53,790 nucleotides of DNA from NCBI GenBank assembly GCA_947458585.1, contig CANGYY010000015.1:1-53790 (forward strand), in the 5' to 3' direction. Every line of letters starts with the position of its first letter. The stretch's first letter is position 1. Source of the DNA: Cyclobacteriaceae bacterium. GTDB lineage: Bacteria > Bacteroidota > Bacteroidia > Cytophagales > Cyclobacteriaceae. This document shows, in pieces, positions 45,784 through 53,397 of this stretch. The notes below the pieces were generated by a model, which did not search any database, had not been told where the DNA came from, and saw only the letters and a program-made list of their open reading frames with translations. Position numbers and translations under genes: made by a program.

Positions 45784-47172
45784 ATGCCCATACGAACTAC
45801 CCTACTGCTCTGTCTACTTCTCGCTTTTGGCTTTTCTGCCAAAGGACAGACCCCTTCTTTCTGGCTCTCCGACCCCAAGTCAGGGATTCTTTTTCAAAAG
45901 CAGTCTAGTACGAGTGCAACTGATGAAAAGCCTACGGAACAGATCAGTTTGTTCACAGATTCCCTGTACCAATCCATGGATGGATTTGGGTTTACGCTAA
46001 GCCAGGGTTCGGCCAGTCACTTGCTTTCCATGAGCGATTCGGCCAGGCAAAGCATCCTCAATGAATTGTTTGGTTCAGGAGAAAACGACATCCGCATTTC
46101 CTACCTACGCTTGGCAGTGGCCGCATCGGATCTGAATGCCTTTCCTTTTTCTTACAACGATCTAAAAGATCCAAAGGGGACCGATCCTACATTGAGCCAA
46201 TTCAGTCTGAGTTACGATACACTGGATGTGCTCCCTATCCTGAAACAAATCTTGGCGATCAATCCAAAGGTGACCCTGATGGCCTCCCCTTGGTCACCTC
46301 CTACCTGGATGAAGGACAACCGAGATACCCGAGGTGGATCGCTTTTGCCTGAGTTTGAAGCAAGCTATGCCCAGTATTTGGTCAAATACATCCAAGAAAT
46401 GGGTAAAAGAGGATTTACCATCGATGCCCTCACCATCCAAAACGAGCCGCTCCACCCAGGAAACAATCCTTCCCTACTCATGCTTCCCGAGCAACAGGCT
46501 CGATTCATTGGACAGCATTTGGGACCTGCATTTAAACAAGCAGGGATTAAAACAAAAATCATTATTTACGATCACAATGCAGATCGGCCAGATTACCCGA
46601 TCACCGTTCTCAGTGATTCTTTAGCAAATCCATTTATCGATGGCTCCGCCTTTCACCTCTACGGAGGTCAGATCGAAGCCCTTTCCGAGGTGCATCGGGC
46701 CTTTCCTGAAAAGCACCTCTACTTTACCGAACAGTGGGTGGGTGCTCCTGGAAACCTGGAAGGTGATATCGCTTGGCATGTAAAAAATCTAATCATTGGT
46801 GCCCCTAGAAACTGGGCGAAGACGGTTTTGGAATGGAACCTAAGTTCCAACCCAGACCTAAGCCCTCATACCGACCGCGGTGGCTGTGATCGCTGCTTGG
46901 GCGCCATCACTATTGATGGGGATGAGGTATCCCGCAACCCTGCCTATTTCGTCATCGCTCACGCGAGCAAATGGGTAGATCCAGGTTCCCGCCGAATAGG
47001 TTCTACCCTTCCTAAAGACCTTCCAAATGTGGCCTTTCTCCGAGCAGATGGGAAACAAGTTCTCATCGTACAAAACGAAAGCAAGGCTACCAAACAAGTT
47101 GAAATTCGTTCAGGCAACCAGCATTTCAAGACTTCTCTTCCAGCCGGAGCCACCGGAACCTGGCTTTGGTAA
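45784..47172 (+). CDS. Secreted GH30 family glycoside hydrolase
   Basis: 462 residues. Signal peptide ends near AKGQ (about 22). (beta/alpha)8 barrel with the GH30 residues: acid/base E221 in TIQNEPLHPGN and nucleophile E316 in LYFTEQWVG; MDGFGFTLSQGSA (65-77) and SPWSPPTWMKDN (169-180) are also typical. A short C-terminal beta-sandwich follows (about 400-462). Family members include glucosylceramidases, beta-1,6-glucanases and xylanases. Aglycone specificity cannot be told here. It is convergent with the second Gfo/Idh/MocA gene, sharing a long terminator palindrome. Confidence 0.92.
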   Translation: MPIRTTLLLCLLLAFGFSAKGQTPSFWLSDPKSGILFQKQSSTSATDEKPTEQISLFTDSLYQSMDGFGFTLSQGSASHLLSMSDSARQSILNELFGSGENDIRISYLRLAVAASDLNAFPFSYNDLKDPKGTDPTLSQFSLSYDTLDVLPILKQILAINPKVTLMASPWSPPTWMKDNRDTRGGSLLPEFEASYAQYLVKYIQEMGKRGFTIDALTIQNEPLHPGNNPSLLMLPEQQARFIGQHLGPAFKQAGIKTKIIIYDHNADRPDYPITVLSDSLANPFIDGSAFHLYGGQIEALSEVHRAFPEKHLYFTEQWVGAPGNLEGDIAWHVKNLIIGAPRNWAKTVLEWNLSSNPDLSPHTDRGGCDRCLGAITIDGDEVSRNPAYFVIAHASKWVDPGSRRIGSTLPKDLPNVAFLRADGKQVLIVQNESKATKQVEIRSGNQHFKTSLPAGATGTWLW

Positions 47173-47175
47173 ACA

Positions 47176-47235
47176 AAGCCGACAAGCATAAAAAAAGTCC
47201 CGATTGCTCGGGACTTTTTTTATGCTTGTCGGCTT
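47176..47235. terminator. 28-bp perfect inverted repeat, bidirectional terminator
   Basis: Arms 47176-47203 and 47208-47235 are perfectly complementary over 28 bp with loop TTGC. Within them the core CCCGA / TCGGG stem with A7 and T7 runs forms the terminator proper. It overlaps the stop codon of the minus-strand gene at 47234. Confidence 0.9.
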
Positions 47236-48577
47236 ATACTTTCGGAACTACCCAGCCATTGTGGTAGTTGGCCTTGATCAATTGATTGGCTTCGGTGTCG
47301 GTAAACAAGTTTTTGCTGGCATCCCAGTACACCTTCTTGCCTGTCTTGTAAGCAATATTTCCCATCTGCGCATTGATTGCAGCCACAGAGCCTGTCTGAA
47401 TTCCACACTTCAATAGTTTAGGATCGTTGGCTGTCATTGCCTCCACAAAATTGACTGCATGAAGTTCCAGTGCTGAAGGGCCTGAAGGACGCGTTTGCGG
47501 TACTTCCTCAATCTTGTTTTTGCGCTGTCCATCCACCGTTTCGGTTTCAGGAATCACCTTCCATCCACCTCGGTTGACTACCAGCGTGGCATTGTTGCCA
47601 ATAAAAGCGATCCCTTCTGTAGTGCCGTAATTTCCTCCATCAATTCCTGTTGCATGTTCCCAGAGCATGTTAAAGCCCTCGTACTCATACACAGTCTGTA
47701 AGGTATCTGGAGTTTCGGATGCATCATCAGGATAGGCAAATTTTCCACCTGAAGCCATTACCGATTTCGGTGCGCTTACGCCCATCGCATACAATGCAAT
47801 GTCGATCTCGTGTACGCCCCAGTCGGTCATCAAGCCTCCGGCATAATCCCAGAACCAGCGGAAGTTGAAGTGAAAGCGGTTGGCATTAAAGTCTCGCTTT
47901 GGAGCAGGTCCAAGCCACATGTTGTAATCCACCCCTGCAGGCGCAGCGCTATTGGCCACCACAGGCACGGGCTTCATCCAGCCTTGATAGGCCCAGCACT
48001 TTACCAAACGAATTTGGCCGAGTTTGCCTGACTTCACATACTGAATGGCCTGGTCGTATTGCGAACCCGAACGTTGCCATTGGCCTACCTGAACAATCTT
48101 GCCGTAGCGTTCTTGCGCTTTCACCATGATTTGACACTCTTCGATGGTGTTGGCAATTGGTTTTTCTACATACACGTGCTTACCAGCGGATACTGCATCC
48201 ACCATGTTGAGGCAATGCCAGTGGTCTGGAGTCCCGATGATAACCACATCGATGTCCTTGTTTTCAAGCATCTTGCGGTAGTCCTTGTATTGGGTAGGAC
48301 GCGTTCCGCGAATTTTGAATACATCTTCGGTACGCTGGTCCAACACACTTTGGTCTACATCGCAGAGCGCCACACAGTTGACCTGTGGGATTTTGAGGTG
48401 CGCACTCATGTTGGACCAACCCATCCCCTTACAACCGATTACGCCATAGTTAATTTGGTCATTGGGTCCGATGCTGCGGGTGAATTTGCCGAAGTCGGCA
48501 GCAGTCAATAGGGAGGGCATGCTCAAGCCTGCGCCGAGCAGCATCGTGTTTTGTATAAATCGTCTTCTTGAAGTCAT
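47234..48577 (-). CDS. Tat-exported Gfo/Idh/MocA family oxidoreductase
   Basis: 447 residues. Twin-arginine signal SRRRFIQNTM plus hydrophobic stretch (to about residue 27). Rossmann motif YGVIGCKGMG (about 43-52), EKP in VEKPIANTIEE (about 137), and the C-terminal domain with MTDWGVHEIDIALYAMG (about 253). A paralogue of the protein at 9279-10628 with the same architecture, but with a different glycine loop. Predicted sugar dehydrogenase in the periplasm, next to a DUF1080 gene on the same strand 213 bp away, so it likely forms the second oxidative glycoside-cleaving pair. Confidence 0.88.
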   Translation of the reverse strand: MTSRRRFIQNTMLLGAGLSMPSLLTAADFGKFTRSIGPNDQINYGVIGCKGMGWSNMSAHLKIPQVNCVALCDVDQSVLDQRTEDVFKIRGTRPTQYKDYRKMLENKDIDVVIIGTPDHWHCLNMVDAVSAGKHVYVEKPIANTIEECQIMVKAQERYGKIVQVGQWQRSGSQYDQAIQYVKSGKLGQIRLVKCWAYQGWMKPVPVVANSAAPAGVDYNMWLGPAPKRDFNANRFHFNFRWFWDYAGGLMTDWGVHEIDIALYAMGVSAPKSVMASGGKFAYPDDASETPDTLQTVYEYEGFNMLWEHATGIDGGNYGTTEGIAFIGNNATLVVNRGGWKVIPETETVDGQRKNKIEEVPQTRPSGPSALELHAVNFVEAMTANDPKLLKCGIQTGSVAAINAQMGNIAYKTGKKVYWDASKNLFTDTEANQLIKANYHNGWVVPKV

Positions 48578-48613
48578 TTGGTTAACAAGGTAAATGGTGG
48601 ATAAAATGAAAGA

Positions 48614-48795
48614 TTAAATACGAGTTACAATCTACGAAATACGAAAGGGTGGGTTAAGTACTCCATTTAACTCAAATTCTAATTTTTCTGAATTAATTAG
48701 AGAGTATCCATAAAAGGGTTAACTCTGATTAAGATGTCGTATTTCGTAAATCGTATTTCGCCTACCTGCCGCAGGCAGGTATTTCGTATTTCACA
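48614..48795. repeat. Short-repeat cluster with GC-rich palindrome
   Basis: Three copies of CGTATTTC(G/A) at about 48738, 48752 and 48785, and an inverted 11-bp match TACGAAATACG at about 48633-48643. Between the second and third copies sits a palindrome TACCTGCC-GCA-GGCAGGTA (48763-48781), sharply GC-rich against AT-rich surroundings. It lies in the 213-bp gap between two minus-strand genes. It looks like a mobile-type intergenic repeat or a structured RNA. Confidence 0.45.
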
Positions 48796-49561
48796 AAGGT
48801 CTGACCCAGATATTTCGGAATCGAACAGGGTTGCCATGATCCTGTAGTATGATCGGCAGCGCATCTGCATGCGCCTTGTAATTCGGGATTCCAATGTATT
48901 CGGTAGGACCTTTGATAATCACATTGTTTTGCACCAAAACCCCATTGATCAGCACGGTAACAGTGGCTGGAGAGGTAAGCATGCCATTTTTATCAAAACG
49001 AGGAGCCTTGAAAATGATGTCGTAATAATTCCAGTCACCAGGCCCTCTCAAGGGGTTGACCAAGGGTGGATACTGCTTGTAAATACTTCCTGCTTGCCCA
49101 TTGGTGTAGGTTTTACTCACGTAGCTATCCAAGACTTGTACTTCATACAAGCCCATCATAAAGAATCCTGAGTTTCCTCTCCCCTGTCCTTCCCCGACGA
49201 TTTCGGTAGGTGCTGACCATTCGATATGGAATTGGGCATCGCCAAAGGCAAGTTTGGATTGAATGTCTCCCATTCCTTTCTGAACTACCAGCTCTCCATT
49301 TTCAATCTTCCATGGAGCAGGACTAGATCCATCCTTGGCTGACACGAAGTTGGAAAGGCTACTTCCGTCAAAAAGAACAATCGCATCCGACGGTGCCTGG
49401 TTGTTCATTGCTCCTGGTGTCACCTTTGGCGGTACAGGAGTATAAAACTCCGTCGCTTGTGGAGGCATGGGTGGTGGAGTAGTCGTCTGCTGCGCCAAAG
49501 CAAGGGAGCTTGTTCCTAAGCAAGCCAAAAGCACAGCAAGAGGTAAAAATTTCTGTTTCAT
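48791..49561 (-). CDS. Secreted DUF1080 protein (3-keto-glycoside hydrolase/lyase family)
   Basis: 256 residues from the ATG at 49561; the open frame reaches 49708 but the extension has no signal and no family match. Signal peptide to about ALAQ (24), then a short proline-rich linker (TTTPPPMPP) and one DUF1080 domain (about 60-255) beginning IVLFDGSSLSNF. Signature WNYYDIIFKAPRF and closing GNPVRFRNIWVRPL are typical. Only one domain, in contrast to the tandem one at 7890. Probably acts with the adjacent oxidoreductase. Confidence 0.88.
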   Translation of the reverse strand: MKQKFLPLAVLLACLGTSSLALAQQTTTPPPMPPQATEFYTPVPPKVTPGAMNNQAPSDAIVLFDGSSLSNFVSAKDGSSPAPWKIENGELVVQKGMGDIQSKLAFGDAQFHIEWSAPTEIVGEGQGRGNSGFFMMGLYEVQVLDSYVSKTYTNGQAGSIYKQYPPLVNPLRGPGDWNYYDIIFKAPRFDKNGMLTSPATVTVLINGVLVQNNVIIKGPTEYIGIPNYKAHADALPIILQDHGNPVRFRNIWVRPL

Positions 49562-49695
49562 CGGGTAATTTGGGTTTGAATTGCAAACGAAAGTTTTAAA
49601 ATACAGCAAAAATTTGGGGAATTGGAAAACCGCTGATGGATTTTTAATGGAAATGCCCCATTCCTTTCCTACTTTTCTTGAAATATTGGAACACC

Positions 49696-52236
49696 ATGAA
49701 AAAATCATTTGTCGGAGTCATTTTCGGAATCCTGTTGAGCATTCCGGTTTTTGGGCAAGAAGACTATTTCTTCCCTGGAGAAAAATTCAATCCCAACATC
49801 CCCTCGCCTTCTCAATTCCTCGGATATCCCATTGGCGATTGGCATACCCGCTACGATTTAATCATCAAGTACTTTGAAAAATTGGATGCCGTCAGTGAAT
49901 TGGCCCAGTTGCAAACCATCGGCTATACCCACGAGCATAGACCCAAGGTGATTTTGACCATCGCTTCTGCGGCACACCTCACCAATCTGGAGCAGGTGCG
50001 TCAAAAGCAATTGCAACTCGCGGATCCGAGCCAGCCTTTACCCGATATCAAAAACATGCCTTCCATTATCCACCAAGGGTATGGAGTGCATGGCAACGAG
50101 CCCTCTTCTGCGGAAGCAGCCATGCTGACCGCCTACTGGTTGCTCGCCTCCCAATCAGATCTTGCCACCCAGCTCCGTGCCAATGCGGTCGTACACATCG
50201 ACCCAACCCTCAATCCAGATGGACGAGATCGACACAGCCTTTGGGCCAATTCCAACAAGGGATTTCCTGCCGTAGCTGATCCGCTCGACCGCGAGCACAA
50301 CGAAGCCTGGCCAGGAGGCCGTACCAACCATTACTGGTTTGATCTTAACCGTGATTGGTTGCCTCTAGCCCATCCAGAGTCTAAAGTGAAGGTAGCTTGG
50401 TACCACCAGTGGTATCCCAACGTGACTACAGATTTCCATGAAATGGGCGTTAATAGCACCTATTTCTTTGAGCCTACTAAGCCTTATGGTTCGGAAAACC
50501 CAGTAGTGCCCCGTAAAAATTACGACGACATTAACCCCAAATTCGCGAAGTACTTTGCCAAATACATGGACAAAATTGGCAGCCTGTACTGGAGCAAAGA
50601 GGTGTTTGACAACAGCTACCCAGGCTATGGCTCCTCCTACCCCGACATGCATGGGGGACTGGGTTTGGTATTTGAAACCGCCAGTTCCCGCGGGCATATT
50701 CAAAACAGCCAGCGTGGTGACATTACCTTCGCCTTTACCATCCGCAATCATGTGGTCAATTCCCTAGCCACCATGGAAGCAGCACTGGACAACCGGGTTT
50801 ACATGCATGAGTACCTACGCGAGTTTTTTACTGGTGCCGTGGCTGAAGGAACCAAGGATCTGGCAAAAAACTACGTGTTTGGAGATGAAACCGACCCCAG
50901 CAGAAACCGACTTTTCCTACAGTTCCTGCTCGACCACAAAATCAAGGTCTATGAAAATCCAGCGGACCTCAGCGCTGCTGGACAAACCTTCAAAAAAGGA
51001 TCTTCTTGGGTAGTCCCTACCAAGCAACCGCAGTACCGCATGGTACGAACCATGTTTGAATACGTGACTACCTTTGCCGATTCCGTATTTTACGATGCAT
51101 CCGCCTGGACCATGGCTGCTGCCTATGGCATGCCTTTCGCTTCTGCGCCTTTGGCAAAAACTGGAACAGAATTAAAAGAAGTAAGCCTTCCTTCTCATTC
51201 ATTTCCACAAGGAGAGGCTTATGCCTACCTGATTGACTGGAGGGATTACTATGCACCCAAACTCCTGTTTGAACTTCAGAAAGCAGGGGTGCATGTAGAA
51301 GCGCTGCACCAAAATTTCTCCTCCCAAACTCAAGACGGCAAGGTGGACTTTGGTCGGGGCACCTTGATGATTCCGATGGGCTTTCAATCCCTTTCAAGAG
51401 CACAAGTAATGGAGCAACTCAAAACCTTAGCTCAAAAGAATGGACAGAAGGTCTATTCTGTCCAAACTGGCTTGAATCTGAGCGGTATTGACCTAGGATC
51501 CAATAGCGTATCTGCTGTGCAACATCCAAAAGTAGTCCTTGTCGTGGGCAACGGAATCAATTCCTCTGAGGCAGGAGAAATCTGGAACTTGCTAGATCAT
51601 CAAATCGGCATGCCAATTACCAAGGTGAATGTGGAGCAGTTTGGCCGACTCAACCTACATGGTTACAACACACTTATTCTTCCTTCTGGAAGTTATGGAT
51701 CGTTTTCCGAAGGGCAAGTCAACCACATTAAAGATTGGGTAAGCCGCGGCGGGACGATCATTTCGATGAAAAATGCTTCCATTTGGCTTAACCAGAAGGG
51801 CATTACCAAGGAAGAAGCCGTGGCTGGTAATGGAGAAAAGGCTCCTGGAAGTCTACCCTTTGCTACGCGTAATGATACGGAAGGTGCCAAGGAAGTAGGC
51901 GGAAGTATTTACCTGGCCGAACTAGACCTGACGCACCCGATTGCCTATGGCTACAGCCGCAAGACCTTGCCTGTGTACCGCAATACGGATCTCTTCATCA
52001 AGCCTTCAGCAGATAAGTACCTCACTCCCATCCGCTACACAGCCAATCCACACTTAGGAGGGTACATTTCCAAGGCCAACCTGGAAAGTCTGAAGCAAAG
52101 TGCCAGTGTGGTCATTTCTCCATCTGGTCAGGGGCGTGTGATTCACTTCTTCGACAGCCCCAACTTTAGAGGAGCTTGGTATGGAACCAACAAACTCTTC
52201 TTCAATGCGCTCTTCCACGGGAATGCCATGGATTAA
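49696..52236 (+). CDS. Secreted M14 zinc carboxypeptidase with C-terminal glutamine-amidotransferase-like domain
   Basis: 846 residues from ATG 49696 (MKKSFVGVIFGILL); the TTG at 49678 is less likely. Signal peptide ends near VFGQ (21). M14 domain about 45-370: zinc ligands in GVHGNEPSSAEAAM (HxxE, about 134-147) and TDFHEMG (about 249), arginine/asparagine in DLNRDWLPLAHPES (about 220), catalytic glutamate in LVFETASSRG (about 328). The C-terminal half (about 600-800) contains VVLVVGNGINSSEAGEIWNLL and SGSYGSFSEGQVNHIKDWVSRGGT, resembling a class I glutamine amidotransferase-like fold without a visible catalytic Cys. Periplasmic peptide or muropeptide hydrolysis is likely. Strong terminator follows. 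Confidence 0.88.
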   Translation: MKKSFVGVIFGILLSIPVFGQEDYFFPGEKFNPNIPSPSQFLGYPIGDWHTRYDLIIKYFEKLDAVSELAQLQTIGYTHEHRPKVILTIASAAHLTNLEQVRQKQLQLADPSQPLPDIKNMPSIIHQGYGVHGNEPSSAEAAMLTAYWLLASQSDLATQLRANAVVHIDPTLNPDGRDRHSLWANSNKGFPAVADPLDREHNEAWPGGRTNHYWFDLNRDWLPLAHPESKVKVAWYHQWYPNVTTDFHEMGVNSTYFFEPTKPYGSENPVVPRKNYDDINPKFAKYFAKYMDKIGSLYWSKEVFDNSYPGYGSSYPDMHGGLGLVFETASSRGHIQNSQRGDITFAFTIRNHVVNSLATMEAALDNRVYMHEYLREFFTGAVAEGTKDLAKNYVFGDETDPSRNRLFLQFLLDHKIKVYENPADLSAAGQTFKKGSSWVVPTKQPQYRMVRTMFEYVTTFADSVFYDASAWTMAAAYGMPFASAPLAKTGTELKEVSLPSHSFPQGEAYAYLIDWRDYYAPKLLFELQKAGVHVEALHQNFSSQTQDGKVDFGRGTLMIPMGFQSLSRAQVMEQLKTLAQKNGQKVYSVQTGLNLSGIDLGSNSVSAVQHPKVVLVVGNGINSSEAGEIWNLLDHQIGMPITKVNVEQFGRLNLHGYNTLILPSGSYGSFSEGQVNHIKDWVSRGGTIISMKNASIWLNQKGITKEEAVAGNGEKAPGSLPFATRNDTEGAKEVGGSIYLAELDLTHPIAYGYSRKTLPVYRNTDLFIKPSADKYLTPIRYTANPHLGGYISKANLESLKQSASVVISPSGQGRVIHFFDSPNFRGAWYGTNKLFFNALFHGNAMD

Positions 52237-52251
52237 GTGCAACAGCTAAAA

Positions 52252-52294
52252 ATCAAAAAAGCCTCAAAATCACTGATTTTGAGGCTTTTTTGAT
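52252..52294. terminator. 21-bp perfect inverted repeat, bidirectional terminator
   Basis: Arms 52252-52272 and 52274-52294 are perfectly complementary over 21 bp with a single central C. The core GCCTCAAAATCA / TGATTTTGAGGC is flanked by A6 and T6. It lies between the M14 gene and the convergent TonB-like gene ending at 52306. Confidence 0.88.
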
Positions 52295-52305
52295 GGGTGA
52301 AAAAC

Positions 52306-52701
52306 TTAAAGTTTAAATTGAACCGGTAAAGTCATCTTGGTGGCTATGGTCTTTCCTTCCTTTTTTGCCGGTGTCCAAGTACCTGATTGAGAAATCACTC
52401 GCACAGCCTCTTGGTCACATCCAGAGCCTATTCCACGGAGAACTTCTACCCCTTCCACCTTTCCTTCAGCAGTAACAATAAATGAGACTACCACCATTCC
52501 TTGCACCTTGGCCTCTTTGGCAGCAGAAGGATATTTTAAGTTTTGAATCATGTAATTGGTAAAACCTGTCATTCCCCCTGGAGGAACGGGCATTTCATCT
52601 ACGGTAGAACTCACAGTTTCCTGGGCCTGAACAGTAGCATTGAAAGATAGGGCTATTCCTAGAACAAGCGAGAAAAAGGCAATACGAAGTAGGGTTTTCA
52701 T
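52306..52701 (-). CDS. Exported TonB C-terminal domain protein
   Basis: 131 residues from ATG 52701 (MKTLLRIAFF); an ATG at 52728 adds nine polar residues. Signal peptide ends near VQAQ (about 27). A single TonB_C domain follows (about 45-130) with YPSAAKEAKVQGMVVVSFIVTAEGKVEGVEVLRGIGSGCDQEAVRVI, the typical two-helix three-strand pattern. There is no transmembrane anchor or proline-rich linker, so it cannot be a standard TonB; it is probably a free periplasmic domain that binds receptor TonB boxes. Genes on both sides have unrelated functions. A promoter-like pair lies at 52726-52756. Confidence 0.9.
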   Translation of the reverse strand: MKTLLRIAFFSLVLGIALSFNATVQAQETVSSTVDEMPVPPGGMTGFTNYMIQNLKYPSAAKEAKVQGMVVVSFIVTAEGKVEGVEVLRGIGSGCDQEAVRVISQSGTWTPAKKEGKTIATKMTLPVQFKL

Positions 52702-52725
52702 TTTTACAATAAGTTTTAATTCATC

Positions 52726-52756
52726 CAAAGAATAAAAATTACCTCATCTTTTCAAA
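52726..52756 (-). promoter_or_regulatory. Promoter-like TTTG-N18-TATTCTTTG before the TonB-like gene
   Basis: Minus strand: TTTG at 52756-52753, 18 nt, then TATTCTTTG at 52734-52726, a one-base-longer -7 box. It gives a leader of about 20 nt to the ATG at 52701. Confidence 0.4.
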
Positions 52757-52766
52757 ATGAAATGCC

Positions 52767-53393
52767 TCAAGCGGAAGGTTTACTTACTTTTTCAAAAAGG
52801 TAAAATAATTCTGCGCCAATTTGATGCGAGCGTTCGCTGTACATCTTTTCCTCAAGGGGACTATCGTCAAAGACTTTAGGGTCCTCAAAACGAAGGGGAA
52901 AACGCTTTTCTGCTCCTGGGATAAAGGGACAATTCTCATCGGCATGGTCGCAAGTCATCACTGCTGCAAATTCTTTCGTCGCATTGACAGAATCATCAAA
53001 AATCTTTGAAAAGGTTACAATGGGCTCTCCCACTTCACTGTAAAAAACAAGATACACAGGGTTTTCACCTTCCTTTTTCTCCACCTTAAATCCATCCCGC
53101 TGGATGGCGGCCACGGCTCGGGGATTGAAGGCAGTTACTTCTACTCCACCGGAATAGCAATAGGCGACTATTCCGTAATAGGCAGCAGCAGTTTGCGCCC
53201 AAATTTGAGAAAATTGACTTCTGCGGCTGTTGTGCGTGCAGATAAAGTTGAGCCGAATCTCCTTTCGATTGGAAATCTTCTCTTGAAGGTAGGCTGCCAT
53301 TTCATCCAAAAGCACCTTCCGTTCCGCAGAGATCGCAGAGATAGGCAATGACGCGATGGTTTCAAGCAAGGGACTAAAAAATGGTGCTTTCAT
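52767..53393 (-). CDS. Low-molecular-weight phosphatase-fold arsenate reductase-like protein
   Basis: 208 residues from ATG 53393 (MKAPFFSPLL), 4 bp after the DUF6428 stop; the open frame runs up to 53441 but overlaps that gene. The LMW tyrosine-phosphatase loop is C52-x5-R58 in FICTHNSRRSQ, with SGGVEVTAFNPRAV following. The acidic CDHADENCPFIPGAEKR (about 150-166) provides the later cysteines typical of the Bacteroidota ArsC group. It probably reduces arsenate to arsenite in the cytoplasm. A true protein phosphatase is possible. Adjacent to DUF6428 as in many arsenic loci. Confidence 0.87.
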   Translation of the reverse strand: MKAPFFSPLLETIASLPISAISAERKVLLDEMAAYLQEKISNRKEIRLNFICTHNSRRSQFSQIWAQTAAAYYGIVAYCYSGGVEVTAFNPRAVAAIQRDGFKVEKKEGENPVYLVFYSEVGEPIVTFSKIFDDSVNATKEFAAVMTCDHADENCPFIPGAEKRFPLRFEDPKVFDDSPLEEKMYSERSHQIGAELFYLFEKVSKPSA

Positions 53394-53397
53394 CTGA

